Below, piece after piece: positions 34,701 through 44,382 of a DNA stretch of 64,000 bases (position 1 is its first letter; each line of letters opens with the position of its first letter). The notes beneath the pieces were generated by a model, which searched no databases, was not told the DNA's origin, and saw nothing but the letters and a program-made list of their open reading frames with translations. The translations under genes were made by a program, and so were the position numbers. This DNA is from Nematostella vectensis (Eukaryota; Cnidaria; Anthozoa; Actiniaria; Edwardsiidae): NCBI RefSeq assembly GCF_932526225.1, contig NC_064041.1:11931315-11995314 (forward strand), given 5' to 3'.

Positions 34701-35722
34701 TGGAGTGTTATCAAGTTCCGCTCAAGCTGGGAGCGTTCGTTTCTTTGTGTTTTGCGGCGTGCTGTGCTGTGTTTAATTGATATTCGTTTGAAGTGTTGTT
34801 TGGCTTTGTCCCACCAGATTAGTGGATTGTCGTAATCGTTTTTGCGTGTAAGCCAGTAGGTCCAGAAATGCTGTATTTCTGCGTCCAGAAGTGCGTCTGT
34901 TAGTAGAGAGTTGTTAAAGTGCCAGTAGCCGGGTCCGCGTTTTTGTTGTCCAAAGTCTAGAGTCATTGTGATTGAGTCATGATCTGAGTGAGCGTAGGGT
35001 TTTATCTCCGTGTTAGTAATTACGTGAGTCATCGCTTTGTTTACCATGAATTTGTCAATCCGTGTTCTAATTATAGTGTTGTCTGTGGGATGTCTGCCCG
35101 TCCAGGTAAAGCCTCTCGTGTCAGGGTTTCTGTCTCGCCAGATGTCTGTTAGATCATGTTTCGCTGCGATCGTGTATAGTTCAGTATTCGCGGTCTGTCT
35201 TGCATCAGGGTTTCCCCCGAGCTTGTCGAGGCGCGTGTTAGTGATGCAGTTGAAGTCCCCTCCGATAATGTTATAGTTTTTGGTTGCTAGGTATGGGTCT
35301 AGGTTTAAATAGAATTGTTTTCTTTCTGTATCTGTTCTTGGTGCATATATGTTCGTAATGCATAGTGTCTGGTCTTCTAGTTCTATGGTAATGTTGATCA
35401 CGCGTCCTGTGGTGTCGTGTTTGGTTTGTGTGAGGTTATAATCCAGCCGTGGATTTAGCAGTATTGCGACACCCCGTGCTGAGTTCGTCCCGTTGCTAAA
35501 ATAAATATCTCCGTTCCATTCACGAAGAATATCGTCTTGTATCTCGTCAGTCCAGTGGGTTTCTTGTAGTAAAATTATGTCGTATCTGTTTCGTCTAAGT
35601 GAGCTAAAAGTTGTCGCGCGCCTGTCTTGTGATCTCAGCCCGTGTGAGTTAATTGAAACTAAGCTAGGCATTGTTATTGCTAAGATAAGAATAAAAAAGG
35701 TTACAGTTCGTTTAGGATCCAT
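31793..35722 (-). CDS. ORF2: AP-endonuclease / reverse transcriptase of the 5S-inserted retrotransposon
   Basis: 1,309 residues; nicks the 5S target and reverse-transcribes the element RNA onto it. The N-terminal AP-type endonuclease is at about 20-257: N25, QET with E54, NIYAP 124-128, GGDFN with D156 and N158, and SDH 246-248, so all expected catalytic residues are visible. The reverse transcriptase is at about 480-760: KNWRPITLL, motif A IDQLKAFDRV with D612, RGLRQGCALSMPLY, and motif C YADD 714-717. The C-terminal zinc motif CX2CX7HX4C spans 1167-1183. Length is usual for L1/Tx1-type ORF2. Translation starts inside the ORF1 stop region (11-bp overlap), so re-initiation or a similar coupling is likely. 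The first residues up to M18 are hydrophobic and not part of the endonuclease fold; M18 is an alternative start. No frameshift or internal stop is present. Confidence 0.96.
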   Translation of the reverse strand: MDPKRTVTFFILILAITMPSLVSINSHGLRSQDRRATTFSSLRRNRYDIILLQETHWTDEIQDDILREWNGDIYFSNGTNSARGVAILLNPRLDYNLTQTKHDTTGRVINITIELEDQTLCITNIYAPRTDTERKQFYLNLDPYLATKNYNIIGGDFNCITNTRLDKLGGNPDARQTANTELYTIAAKHDLTDIWRDRNPDTRGFTWTGRHPTDNTIIRTRIDKFMVNKAMTHVITNTEIKPYAHSDHDSITMTLDFGQQKRGPGYWHFNNSLLTDALLDAEIQHFWTYWLTRKNDYDNPLIWWDKAKQHFKRISIKHSTARRKTQRNERSQLERNLITLQQKAATGTEQDIENYLLARQKLKRFDLDDLEALKIRTKLQATEEGEKSTRYFYSLEKRRQADQTIKILTKDNLDTATEPLDIITETYNFYKELYTADERDERAQDEIFNTEIPTLPNDARESCEGLITENELKTTLLTMENNKSPGIDGLTTNFYKHYWYLIGPEITKIYNYAFEHGTLTVTQRRGIITLLFKKGDRTKLKNWRPITLLTTDYKILTKALANRLKTVLPMIIRPDQTASIPGRTINDNTRLIIDAITYANETNKPLALITIDQLKAFDRVSHSFLFETLEKFGFGPQFLKWIRLIYKSVTSSVKSNGWLSAFINLERGLRQGCALSMPLYVLTAEIMAIHIRSNTNIHGLRPPGASNEVKLSQYADDTTILLTDDNSITETFKTLELYERASGAKINITKCKGLWSGAFAHRTDQLHDFDWYNDYIPEKVLGLYIGNADCTQRNIEHKIQKLNNTIDAWQHRDLSYKGKALVINALLTSTLWYHATNITLPDWAIHDIERAIYRFFWSDKHPLVNRDVLALPLSEGGFNIPRLKTKIQALRINTVKRLLAPGTAHWKHFTAHFLRISDMKLGVRTLALDYTLQQINRDIPSFHKELLTAWHGYQPNTIRTCTPQTLTDILNEPILRNPLIQANSKPIFHAKWASAGLIQLKDICYEVIPGFLPPTAIHEILTEGDEYGPRTLLQTTREITQILDALPPRWKQIIIRPPRIATTQRTMQPCFNVQPTIPGNPPIELNNMKTRHFYKTLRRSKETEIPALTYWKQLLRPEPTFNASYWKTLYSPLTNNKQGDTNWKLTHRVLPTAQSLHRMTVYNTDRCHRCGMTEHIEHLLIHCPEVTDLWTRIQLYTDKMTDNRLKLTNKIILLGFTPDQQDDYSKTTTDLINWTLTTARCAIHKSAVDYRVRGITTPPWAIFASVVREHLTHAQKTMKIRHETENFQLTYCIGEALASYSNGKITFHI
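35712..35722 (-). promoter_or_regulatory. ORF1 stop / ORF2 start overlap
   Basis: ATGGATCCTAA on the sense strand: the ORF2 ATG is followed eight bases later by the ORF1 TAA. Such overlaps suggest that ORF2 is translated by termination-reinitiation. Confidence 0.8.
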
Positions 35723-36677
35723 TAGTAATTTTTTGATTGGTTTTACCGTTTTTCGCTGCTTGTGTAGGTTTTATTCCGCCTTGGCTGGTTTTCTTTCGCC
35801 GGTGGCTTACTACGGTGTATTCCTGGTCGGAGTCTGTTGTTGTGGTATCGTGCGTTCTCTTTTGTCCTGTCGCGTTGCTCTCTTCGCCCATCTCATCATC
35901 TTGTGTCTCGTCCTCGTCTGTTGGTGTGAATAATGTTGGTGTGTTCTGAGTACCCAGTTCTGAGTCCTCCTCGGTGTTCATGTTCTGTGCGTATTCGGTG
36001 TTTTCTCCGGCGCTTGTGTTCGCTTCGTCCGTGCTTGTATTCCCCTTCGGTGCTTTCTGTTCATTTGTGTTGGTAGTCTCGTCGTGTTTGGGGCAGTCAA
36101 AGCTGATATGCCCCCGTTCTTTGCATTTACGGCACTCTATATTGGGGCATTTTCTTCTTGTGTGTCCGAAATCAGAGCACTCCATACAATATAGTTGCTG
36201 GTTGGAGTGAATGATTCGGCACCATTCGTCGTCGATCTTGAGGGAATAGGGAATGGATGCGTTATTCAAAACCATCTTTACCAGCCTATTCCCGTTCTCC
36301 AGGCCCTCTAGCTCGTGTCCGACCTTGTATTTTAGTCTTATCACATCGCTTTTAATTTCTCCGTGCTTTCTTAATGTCTCAATTACTTTCCCGTCGTCTA
36401 CATAGGCCCTAAGGCCCATAATCGAGACACTTGTGTAGTATCCTCGAGGCGGGTGACACGCCACGTGTTGCGACTCGATGTCGAAGCCTTCTTCGATAAG
36501 CCGTTCAACTAGTGGTTCTTCTTTCAGCTCTACCAAGAACTCCCCAACTTTCAGTTCTTGAATCACGTTGATTTTTCCTTCCCCGATTTCCTTGATAAGT
36601 GCCTGCTTGATGTCTCCCAAGGCCGGGGATCCTTGGGTCTTGAAGACTAGGGATCTGGCCCGGCGATCCGCGGCCAT
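35712..36677 (-). CDS. ORF1: RNA-binding, gag-like zinc-knuckle protein of the 5S-inserted retrotransposon
   Basis: 321 residues from the ATG at 36677, which sits in a strong Kozak context (GCCATGG). The frame is open four codons further upstream to a GTG, and beyond that an in-frame TGA closes it, so the ATG is preferred. About residues 25-155 look like an RRM-type domain (VSIMGLRAYV, then GNRLVKMVL). Two CX2CX4HX4C knuckles follow at 164-177 and 182-195. The C-terminal third is acidic and Thr/Asn/Glu-rich and ends in a basic stretch (SHRRKKTSQGG). Such proteins package element RNA into RNP. It overlaps ORF2 by 11 bp in the -1 frame. Confidence 0.93.
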   Translation of the reverse strand: MAADRRARSLVFKTQGSPALGDIKQALIKEIGEGKINVIQELKVGEFLVELKEEPLVERLIEEGFDIESQHVACHPPRGYYTSVSIMGLRAYVDDGKVIETLRKHGEIKSDVIRLKYKVGHELEGLENGNRLVKMVLNNASIPYSLKIDDEWCRIIHSNQQLYCMECSDFGHTRRKCPNIECRKCKERGHISFDCPKHDETTNTNEQKAPKGNTSTDEANTSAGENTEYAQNMNTEEDSELGTQNTPTLFTPTDEDETQDDEMGEESNATGQKRTHDTTTTDSDQEYTVVSHRRKKTSQGGIKPTQAAKNGKTNQKITNGS

Positions 36678-36853
36678 GGCGGTCTTCACGCCGAGGGCCA
36701 GACTTCACCTTTTATAACCTGGCTCCGCTGTGATGGGCTTTAGGGTAAAAATACCCACCTCAGCAGATGCCTGAGTTCTTTAACTTTTGATTCTTATAAA
36801 TCTTAAGCCGTGATGGCTTGGTTTAGTGCTTGATTTTTTGGGATTTATACGGA
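36678..36853 (-). other. 5' UTR of the 5S-inserted retrotransposon
   Basis: 176 bp before ORF1. On the sense strand it starts TCCGTATAAATCCC. It has two small perfect hairpins (AAGCC...GGCTT at 36805-36819; GGGTA-TTTT-TACCC at 36743-36756) and a TATAAAA word at about 36712-36718, about 35 bases before the ATG. An internal promoter is possible but unproven; read-through from the 5S start 41 bp upstream is another possibility. Confidence 0.75.
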
Positions 36854-36868
36854 CGGACGAGAACCGGT
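36854..36868 (-). repeat. Target-site duplication, right copy (5S insertion)
   Basis: CGGACGAGAACCGGT on the + strand, matching 31533-31547. Confidence 0.93.
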
Positions 36869-36894
36869 GTTTTCTCGATGGTATGGCCGTAGAC
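36854..36894 (-). pseudogene. 5S: 5S rRNA, 5' fragment (nt 1-41), split by a retrotransposon
   Basis: First 41 nt of the unit 19 5S gene, still with the upstream TATA-like box but cut off from the internal control region. It leads directly into the sense strand of the element. Confidence 0.95.
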
Positions 36895-37151
36895 GAAAGA
36901 TCTCGGTGATATTTTAGACTTTTATAGCGGTGCGGTGAGAACGTACGCACGCACTAGCGCGGTAAAAATGTCTCATTGCACTCGCAAAGACGCTGTATCA
37001 AGCGAATACTGCTCGTACGTGATAGCACTACGTTCATGACTGATCATCACATGTGATCTTAGGAGGCAGAAGGGCCTAAAACCGAGTCCGTCACCCACAT
37101 GGCGGAGGCCTAGAATGATAAACGCTCCCTGTAGTCCGAGCCAGATTCTGC

Positions 37152-37339
37152 ATCGCTTCTCGGCCTTTTGGCTAAGATCAAGTGTAGTATCTGTTCTTAT
37201 CAGCTTAATATCTGATACGCTGCTCATTGAGTAGCTCATATATTAAACTGATTTTTGGAAACTGGCTGTGGAATAAGCGGCTTGCTGCGTCCCAGCCACG
37301 GGTTGTCTCGGTATTGCACTACCTCCGAGTACGGCCCCC
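37152..37339 (+). ncRNA. U2: U2 snRNA (unit 19)
   Basis: Reference-type copy, upstream and divergent from the split 5S. Confidence 0.96.
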
Positions 37340-37537
37340 TTCCCTTTCGGGAAGACACATTCAAGCAACACCTCGAGCATCATTTACGTGCTGTTCATGC
37401 GAGCTATAGCGGGAGAGATCAATAAGAGACAGGATCGTCATTAAGACGACGGGTCATAATCACCGCGATGCACCGTTCCCACATGGAGGATGAAATCAGC
37501 CGGGGACAGTCGGTGTACAGGGACGCCAAATAAACTC

Positions 37538-37628
37538 ATACTTACCTGACGCGGGAGGTTTACCGTGATCACCAAGGCGGTCCTCTCAGGGTGAGGCCCT
37601 CTCATTGCACTTCGATTGGGTTGACCCC

Positions 37629-37660
<32 letters not shown>

Positions 37661-37666
37661 TATAAT

Positions 37667-37703
<37 letters not shown>
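37538..37703 (+). ncRNA. U1: U1 snRNA (unit 19)
   Basis: Reference-type copy. Confidence 0.96.
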
Positions 37704-38477
37704 AACAATACGAATCAAGTGTAATCACAACACAATCACAACGAGCGACTCGTGAAGCACGGACTTCACACCGCTTGTAATCAGTCAACTATTGTAAAAT
37801 TTCTAACTTCTAATAGCGAACAACTTGCTCTCACATTACCGTCATGGTGGGCAGAGGCTTTAGTCGTGTTTGGTCTGCATTCTAGCGGTGTTTTTGCGAT
37901 GAAACGAGCGAAGGTGAGCTGTGTTTTGATCAGTTGTTGCTAACCGGCGATGAAAGTTCAGTGCGACTGTTTCGTCACTAAAATAGAACAGTGGAATACG
38001 CGCGCTGCTTTGCAACCTTCGCGCTTTATTATAGTGAGTGAAAACATGATCTCGAAAAGCATTTATTTGGACAAGGTTTACGCTATGAATGGCATCTCAG
38101 CTTGTATGAGATGCTAGCTGAGTAATGTTCGTGTTCACTCGCGGTGTAAACGCGCGACCAATGCGATAATACTGCGCACTTTCTCTCATAGTATTTTACT
38201 GCATTGAGAGACATTTCCTATGCGAGTACTAACGCTCTTACAGGCTTTCACAATCCACTGATCTGATCGCTTGTAATATTATGACTCTACTTGAATCTGC
38301 TGAACGTTTGCGAACGTTTACGACCGCGATTTTGATTACAATACGGTCGCTGAGTATGCCTGAATTGTCTATAGATCGAGTTGAGAACGCATACAACTGA
38401 GGGATTTCTTTAGCTTAGACAATGACCAACCTGCACTAACTTTTTCTTTATAGTTTAGAAAAAAAATGAAAAAGAAA

Positions 38478-38537
38478 TGCCTACAGCACGCGGTATTCCC
38501 AGGCGGTCACCCATCCAAGTACTAACCGCGCCCAATC

Positions 38538-38568
<31 letters not shown>

Positions 38569-38596
38569 GTGTTTTCTCGATGGTATGGCCGTAGAC
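38478..38596 (-). rRNA. 5S: 5S rRNA (unit 20)
   Basis: Reference-type copy. Confidence 0.97.
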
Positions 38597-38853
38597 GAAA
38601 GATCTCGGTGATATTTTAGACTTTTATAGCGGTGCGGTGAGAACGTACGCACGCACTAGCGCGGTAAAAATGTCTCATTGCACTCGCAAAGACGCTGTAT
38701 CAAGCGAATACTGCTCGTACGTGATAGCACTACGTTCATGACTGATCATCACATGTGATCTTAGGAGGCAGAAGGGCCTAAAACCGAGTCCGTCACCCAC
38801 ATGGCGGAGGCCTAGAATGATAAACGCTCCCTGTAGTCCGAGCCAGATTCTGC

Positions 38854-39041
38854 ATCGCTTCTCGGCCTTTTGGCTAAGATCAAGTGTAGTATCTGTTCTT
38901 ATCAGCTTAATATCTGATACGCTGCTCATTGAGTAGCTCATATATTAAACTGATTTTTGGAAACTGGCTGTGGAATAAGCGGCTTGCTGCGTCCCAGCCA
39001 CGGGTTGTCTCGGTATTGCACTACCTCCGAGTACGGCCCCC
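38854..39041 (+). ncRNA. U2: U2 snRNA (unit 20)
   Basis: Reference-type copy. Confidence 0.96.
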
Positions 39042-39239
39042 TTCCCTTTCGGGAAGACACATTCAAGCAACACCTCGAGCATCATTTACGTGCTGTTCAT
39101 GCGAGCTATAGCGGGAGAGATCAATAAGAGACAGGATCGTCATTAAGACGACGGGTCATAATCACCGCGATGCACCGTTCCCACATGGAGGATGAAATCA
39201 GCCGGGGACAGTCGGTGTACAGGGACGCCAAATAAACTC

Positions 39240-39330
39240 ATACTTACCTGACGCGGGAGGTTTACCGTGATCACCAAGGCGGTCCTCTCAGGGTGAGGCC
39301 CTCTCATTGCACTTCGATTGGGTTGACCCC

Positions 39331-39362
<32 letters not shown>

Positions 39363-39368
39363 TATAAT

Positions 39369-39405
<37 letters not shown>
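39240..39405 (+). ncRNA. U1: U1 snRNA (unit 20)
   Basis: Reference-type copy. Confidence 0.96.
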
Positions 39406-40179
39406 AACAATACGAATCAAGTGTAATCACAACACAATCACAACGAGCGACTCGTGAAGCACGGACTTCACACCGCTTGTAATCAGTCAACTATTGTAAA
39501 ATTTCTAACTTCTAATAGCGAACAACTTGCTCTCACATTACCGTCATGGTGGGCAGAGGCTTTAGTCGTGTTTGGTCTGCATTCTAGCGGTGTTTTTGCG
39601 ATGAAACGAGCGAAGGTGAGCTGTGTTTTGATCAGTTGTTGCTAACCGGCGATGAAAGTTCAGTGCGACTGTTTCGTCACTAAAATAGAACAGTGGAATA
39701 CGCGCGCTGCTTTGCAACCTTCGCGCTTTATTATAGTGAGTGAAAACATGATCTCGAAAAGCATTTATTTGGACAAGGTTTACGCTATGAATGGCATCTC
39801 AGCTTGTATGAGATGCTAGCTGAGTAATGTTCGTGTTCACTCGCGGTGTAAACGCGCGACCAATGCGATAATACTGCGCACTTTCTCTCATAGTATTTTA
39901 CTGCATTGAGAGACATTTCCTATGCGAGTACTAACGCTCTTACAGGCTTTCACAATCCACTGATCTGATCGCTTGTAATATTATGACTCTACTTGAATCT
40001 GCTGAACGTTTGCGAACGTTTACGACCGCGATTTTGATTACAATACGGTCGCTGAGTATGCCTGAATTGTCTATAGATCGAGTTGAGAACGCATACAACT
40101 GAGGGATTTCTTTAGCTTAGACAATGACCAACCTGCACTAACTTTTTCTTTATAGTTTAGAAAAAAAATGAAAAAGAAA

Positions 40180-40239
40180 TGCCTACAGCACGCGGTATTC
40201 CCAGGCGGTCACCCATCCAAGTACTAACCGCGCCCAATC

Positions 40240-40270
<31 letters not shown>

Positions 40271-40298
40271 GTGTTTTCTCGATGGTATGGCCGTAGAC
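40180..40298 (-). rRNA. 5S: 5S rRNA (unit 21)
   Basis: Reference-type copy. Confidence 0.97.
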
Positions 40299-40476
40299 GA
40301 AAGATCTCGGTGATATTTTAGACTTTTATAGCGGTGCGGTGAGAACGTACGCACGCACTAGCGCGGTAAAAATGTCTCATTGCACTCGCAAAGACGCTGT
40401 ATCAAGCGAATACTGCTCGTACGTGATAGCACTACGTTCATGACTGATCATCACATGTGATCTTAGGAGGCAGAAG

Positions 40477-40676
40477 NNNNNNNNNNNNNNNNNNNNNNNN
40501 NNNNNNNNNNNNNNNNNNNNNNNNNNNNNNNNNNNNNNNNNNNNNNNNNNNNNNNNNNNNNNNNNNNNNNNNNNNNNNNNNNNNNNNNNNNNNNNNNNNN
40601 NNNNNNNNNNNNNNNNNNNNNNNNNNNNNNNNNNNNNNNNNNNNNNNNNNNNNNNNNNNNNNNNNNNNNNNNNNNN
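40477..40676. other. Assembly gap, 200 N, hiding the U2 gene of unit 21
   Basis: The matching stretch of unit 2 (2817-3145) is 329 bp, so the 200 N is a placeholder and not a measured length. The whole U2 gene and its PSE fall inside. Whole units or another insertion may also be missing here. Confidence 0.97.
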
Positions 40677-40812
40677 AGCTATAGCGGGAGAGATCAATAA
40701 GAGACAGGATCGTCATTAAGACGACGGGTCATAATCACCGCGATGCACCGTTCCCACATGGAGGATGAAATCAGCCGGGGACAGTCGGTGTACAGGGACG
40801 CCAAATAAACTC

Positions 40813-40903
40813 ATACTTACCTGACGCGGGAGGTTTACCGTGATCACCAAGGCGGTCCTCTCAGGGTGAGGCCCTCTCATTGCACTTCGATTGGGTTGAC
40901 CCC

Positions 40904-40935
<32 letters not shown>

Positions 40936-40941
40936 TATAAT

Positions 40942-40978
<37 letters not shown>
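40813..40978 (+). ncRNA. U1: U1 snRNA (unit 21)
   Basis: Reference-type copy, right of the gap. Confidence 0.96.
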
Positions 40979-41752
40979 AACAATACGAATCAAGTGTAAT
41001 CACAACACAATCACAACGAGCGACTCGTGAAGCACGGACTTCACACCGCTTGTAATCAGTCAACTATTGTAAAATTTCTAACTTCTAATAGCGAACAACT
41101 TGCTCTCACATTACCGTCATGGTGGGCAGAGGCTTTAGTCGTGTTTGGTCTGCATTCTAGCGGTGTTTTTGCGATGAAACGAGCGAAGGTGAGCTGTGTT
41201 TTGATCAGTTGTTGCTAACCGGCGATGAAAGTTCAGTGCGACTGTTTCGTCACTAAAATAGAACAGTGGAATACGCGCGCTGCTTTGCAACCTTCGCGCT
41301 TTATTATAGTGAGTGAAAACATGATCTCGAAAAGCATTTATTTGGACAAGGTTTACGCTATGAATGGCATCTCAGCTTGTATGAGATGCTAGCTGAGTAA
41401 TGTTCGTGTTCACTCGCGGTGTAAACGCGCGACCAATGCGATAATACTGCGCACTTTCTCTCATAGTATTTTACTGCATTGAGAGACATTTCCTATGCGA
41501 GTACTAACGCTCTTACAGGCTTTCACAATCCACTGATCTGATCGCTTGTAATATTATGACTCTACTTGAATCTGCTGAACGTTTGCGAACGTTTACGACC
41601 GCGATTTTGATTACAATACGGTCGCTGAGTATGCCTGAATTGTCTATAGATCGAGTTGAGAACGCATACAACTGAGGGATTTCTTTAGCTTAGACAATGA
41701 CCAACCTGCACTAACTTTTTCTTTATAGTTTAGAAAAAAAATGAAAAAGAAA

Positions 41753-41812
41753 TGCCTACAGCACGCGGTATTCCCAGGCGGTCACCCATCCAAGTACTAA
41801 CCGCGCCCAATC

Positions 41813-41843
<31 letters not shown>

Positions 41844-41871
41844 GTGTTTTCTCGATGGTATGGCCGTAGAC
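41753..41871 (-). rRNA. 5S: 5S rRNA (unit 22)
   Basis: Reference-type copy. Confidence 0.97.
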
Positions 41872-42128
41872 GAAAGATCTCGGTGATATTTTAGACTTTT
41901 ATAGCGGTGCGGTGAGAACGTACGCACGCACTAGCGCGGTAAAAATGTCTCATTGCACTCGCAAAGACGCTGTATCAAGCGAATACTGCTCGTACGTGAT
42001 AGCACTACGTTCATGACTGATCATCACATGTGATCTTAGGAGGCAGAAGGGCCTAAAACCGAGTCCGTCACCCACATGGCGGAGGCCTAGAATGATAAAC
42101 GCTCCCTGTAGTCCGAGCCAGATTCTGC

Positions 42129-42316
42129 ATCGCTTCTCGGCCTTTTGGCTAAGATCAAGTGTAGTATCTGTTCTTATCAGCTTAATATCTGATACGCTGC
42201 TCATTGAGTAGCTCATATATTAAACTGATTTTTGGAAACTGGCTGTGGAATAAGCGGCTTGCTGCGTCCCAGCCACGGGTTGTCTCGGTATTGCACTACC
42301 TCCGAGTACGGCCCCC
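42129..42316 (+). ncRNA. U2: U2 snRNA (unit 22)
   Basis: Reference-type copy. Confidence 0.96.
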
Positions 42317-42514
42317 TTCCCTTTCGGGAAGACACATTCAAGCAACACCTCGAGCATCATTTACGTGCTGTTCATGCGAGCTATAGCGGGAGAGATCAAT
42401 AAGAGACAGGATCGTCATTAAGACGACGGGTCATAATCACCGCGATGCACCGTTCCCACATGGAGGATGAAATCAGCCGGGGACAGTCGGTGTACAGGGA
42501 CGCCAAATAAACTC

Positions 42515-42605
42515 ATACTTACCTGACGCGGGAGGTTTACCGTGATCACCAAGGCGGTCCTCTCAGGGTGAGGCCCTCTCATTGCACTTCGATTGGGTTG
42601 ACCCC

Positions 42606-42637
<32 letters not shown>

Positions 42638-42643
42638 TATAAT

Positions 42644-42680
<37 letters not shown>
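42515..42680 (+). ncRNA. U1: U1 snRNA (unit 22)
   Basis: Reference-type copy. Confidence 0.96.
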
Positions 42681-43454
42681 AACAATACGAATCAAGTGTA
42701 ATCACAACACAATCACAACGAGCGACTCGTGAAGCACGGACTTCACACCGCTTGTAATCAGTCAACTATTGTAAAATTTCTAACTTCTAATAGCGAACAA
42801 CTTGCTCTCACATTACCGTCATGGTGGGCAGAGGCTTTAGTCGTGTTTGGTCTGCATTCTAGCGGTGTTTTTGCGATGAAACGAGCGAAGGTGAGCTGTG
42901 TTTTGATCAGTTGTTGCTAACCGGCGATGAAAGTTCAGTGCGACTGTTTCGTCACTAAAATAGAACAGTGGAATACGCGCGCTGCTTTGCAACCTTCGCG
43001 CTTTATTATAGTGAGTGAAAACATGATCTCGAAAAGCATTTATTTGGACAAGGTTTACGCTATGAATGGCATCTCAGCTTGTATGAGATGCTAGCTGAGT
43101 AATGTTCGTGTTCACTCGCGGTGTAAACGCGCGACCAATGCGATAATACTGCGCACTTTCTCTCATAGTATTTTACTGCATTGAGAGACATTTCCTATGC
43201 GAGTACTAACGCTCTTACAGGCTTTCACAATCCACTGATCTGATCGCTTGTAATATTATGACTCTACTTGAATCTGCTGAACGTTTGCGAACGTTTACGA
43301 CCGCGATTTTGATTACAATACGGTCGCTGAGTATGCCTGAATTGTCTATAGATCGAGTTGAGAACGCATACAACTGAGGGATTTCTTTAGCTTAGACAAT
43401 GACCAACCTGCACTAACTTTTTCTTTATAGTTTAGAAAAAAAATGAAAAAGAAA

Positions 43455-43514
43455 TGCCTACAGCACGCGGTATTCCCAGGCGGTCACCCATCCAAGTACT
43501 AACCGCGCCCAATC

Positions 43515-43545
<31 letters not shown>

Positions 43546-43573
43546 GTGTTTTCTCGATGGTATGGCCGTAGAC
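43455..43573 (-). rRNA. 5S: 5S rRNA (unit 23)
   Basis: Reference-type copy. Confidence 0.97.
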
Positions 43574-43830
43574 GAAAGATCTCGGTGATATTTTAGACTT
43601 TTATAGCGGTGCGGTGAGAACGTACGCACGCACTAGCGCGGTAAAAATGTCTCATTGCACTCGCAAAGACGCTGTATCAAGCGAATACTGCTCGTACGTG
43701 ATAGCACTACGTTCATGACTGATCATCACATGTGATCTTAGGAGGCAGAAGGGCCTAAAACCGAGTCCGTCACCCACATGGCGGAGGCCTAGAATGATAA
43801 ACGCTCCCTGTAGTCCGAGCCAGATTCTGC

Positions 43831-44018
43831 ATCGCTTCTCGGCCTTTTGGCTAAGATCAAGTGTAGTATCTGTTCTTATCAGCTTAATATCTGATACGCT
43901 GCTCATTGAGTAGCTCATATATTAAACTGATTTTTGGAAACTGGCTGTGGAATAAGCGGCTTGCTGCGTCCCAGCCACGGGTTGTCTCGGTATTGCACTA
44001 CCTCCGAGTACGGCCCCC
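43831..44018 (+). ncRNA. U2: U2 snRNA (unit 23)
   Basis: Reference-type copy. Confidence 0.96.
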
Positions 44019-44216
44019 TTCCCTTTCGGGAAGACACATTCAAGCAACACCTCGAGCATCATTTACGTGCTGTTCATGCGAGCTATAGCGGGAGAGATCA
44101 ATAAGAGACAGGATCGTCATTAAGACGACGGGTCATAATCACCGCGATGCACCGTTCCCACATGGAGGATGAAATCAGCCGGGGACAGTCGGTGTACAGG
44201 GACGCCAAATAAACTC

Positions 44217-44307
44217 ATACTTACCTGACGCGGGAGGTTTACCGTGATCACCAAGGCGGTCCTCTCAGGGTGAGGCCCTCTCATTGCACTTCGATTGGGT
44301 TGACCCC

Positions 44308-44339
<32 letters not shown>

Positions 44340-44345
44340 TATAAT

Positions 44346-44382
<37 letters not shown>
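44217..44382 (+). ncRNA. U1: U1 snRNA (unit 23)
   Basis: Reference-type copy. Confidence 0.96.

Larger units (their letters stand above)
31548..36853 (-). mobile_element. Full-length non-LTR retrotransposon in 5S rRNA (Mutsu-like, L1/Tx1-type)
   Basis: A 5,306-bp element on the minus strand, in the same sense as the 5S gene that it splits after nt 41. Its order is 5' UTR (176 bp), ORF1 (RNA-binding, two CCHC knuckles), ORF2 (AP-type endonuclease, reverse transcriptase, CCHC), 3' UTR (245 bp), and an A-tail of about 17. Both ORFs are open and the ends are flanked by a 14-15 bp target-site duplication, so the copy looks young and possibly competent. Family knowledge: Mutsu elements of the Tx1 group target 5S genes, and Tx1-type elements combine an APE endonuclease with site specificity. 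Assignment rests on target and domain order; a phylogeny would settle it. Confidence 0.93.

Noticed and set aside
32149-36210. Several 60-118 codon open frames on the + strand within the 5S element
   Set aside because: Shadows of ORF1 and ORF2, which lie on the minus strand and have clear domains.
36678-36689. GTG start four codons upstream for ORF1
   Set aside because: Eukaryotic initiation favours the ATG at 36677, which has a near-perfect Kozak context.
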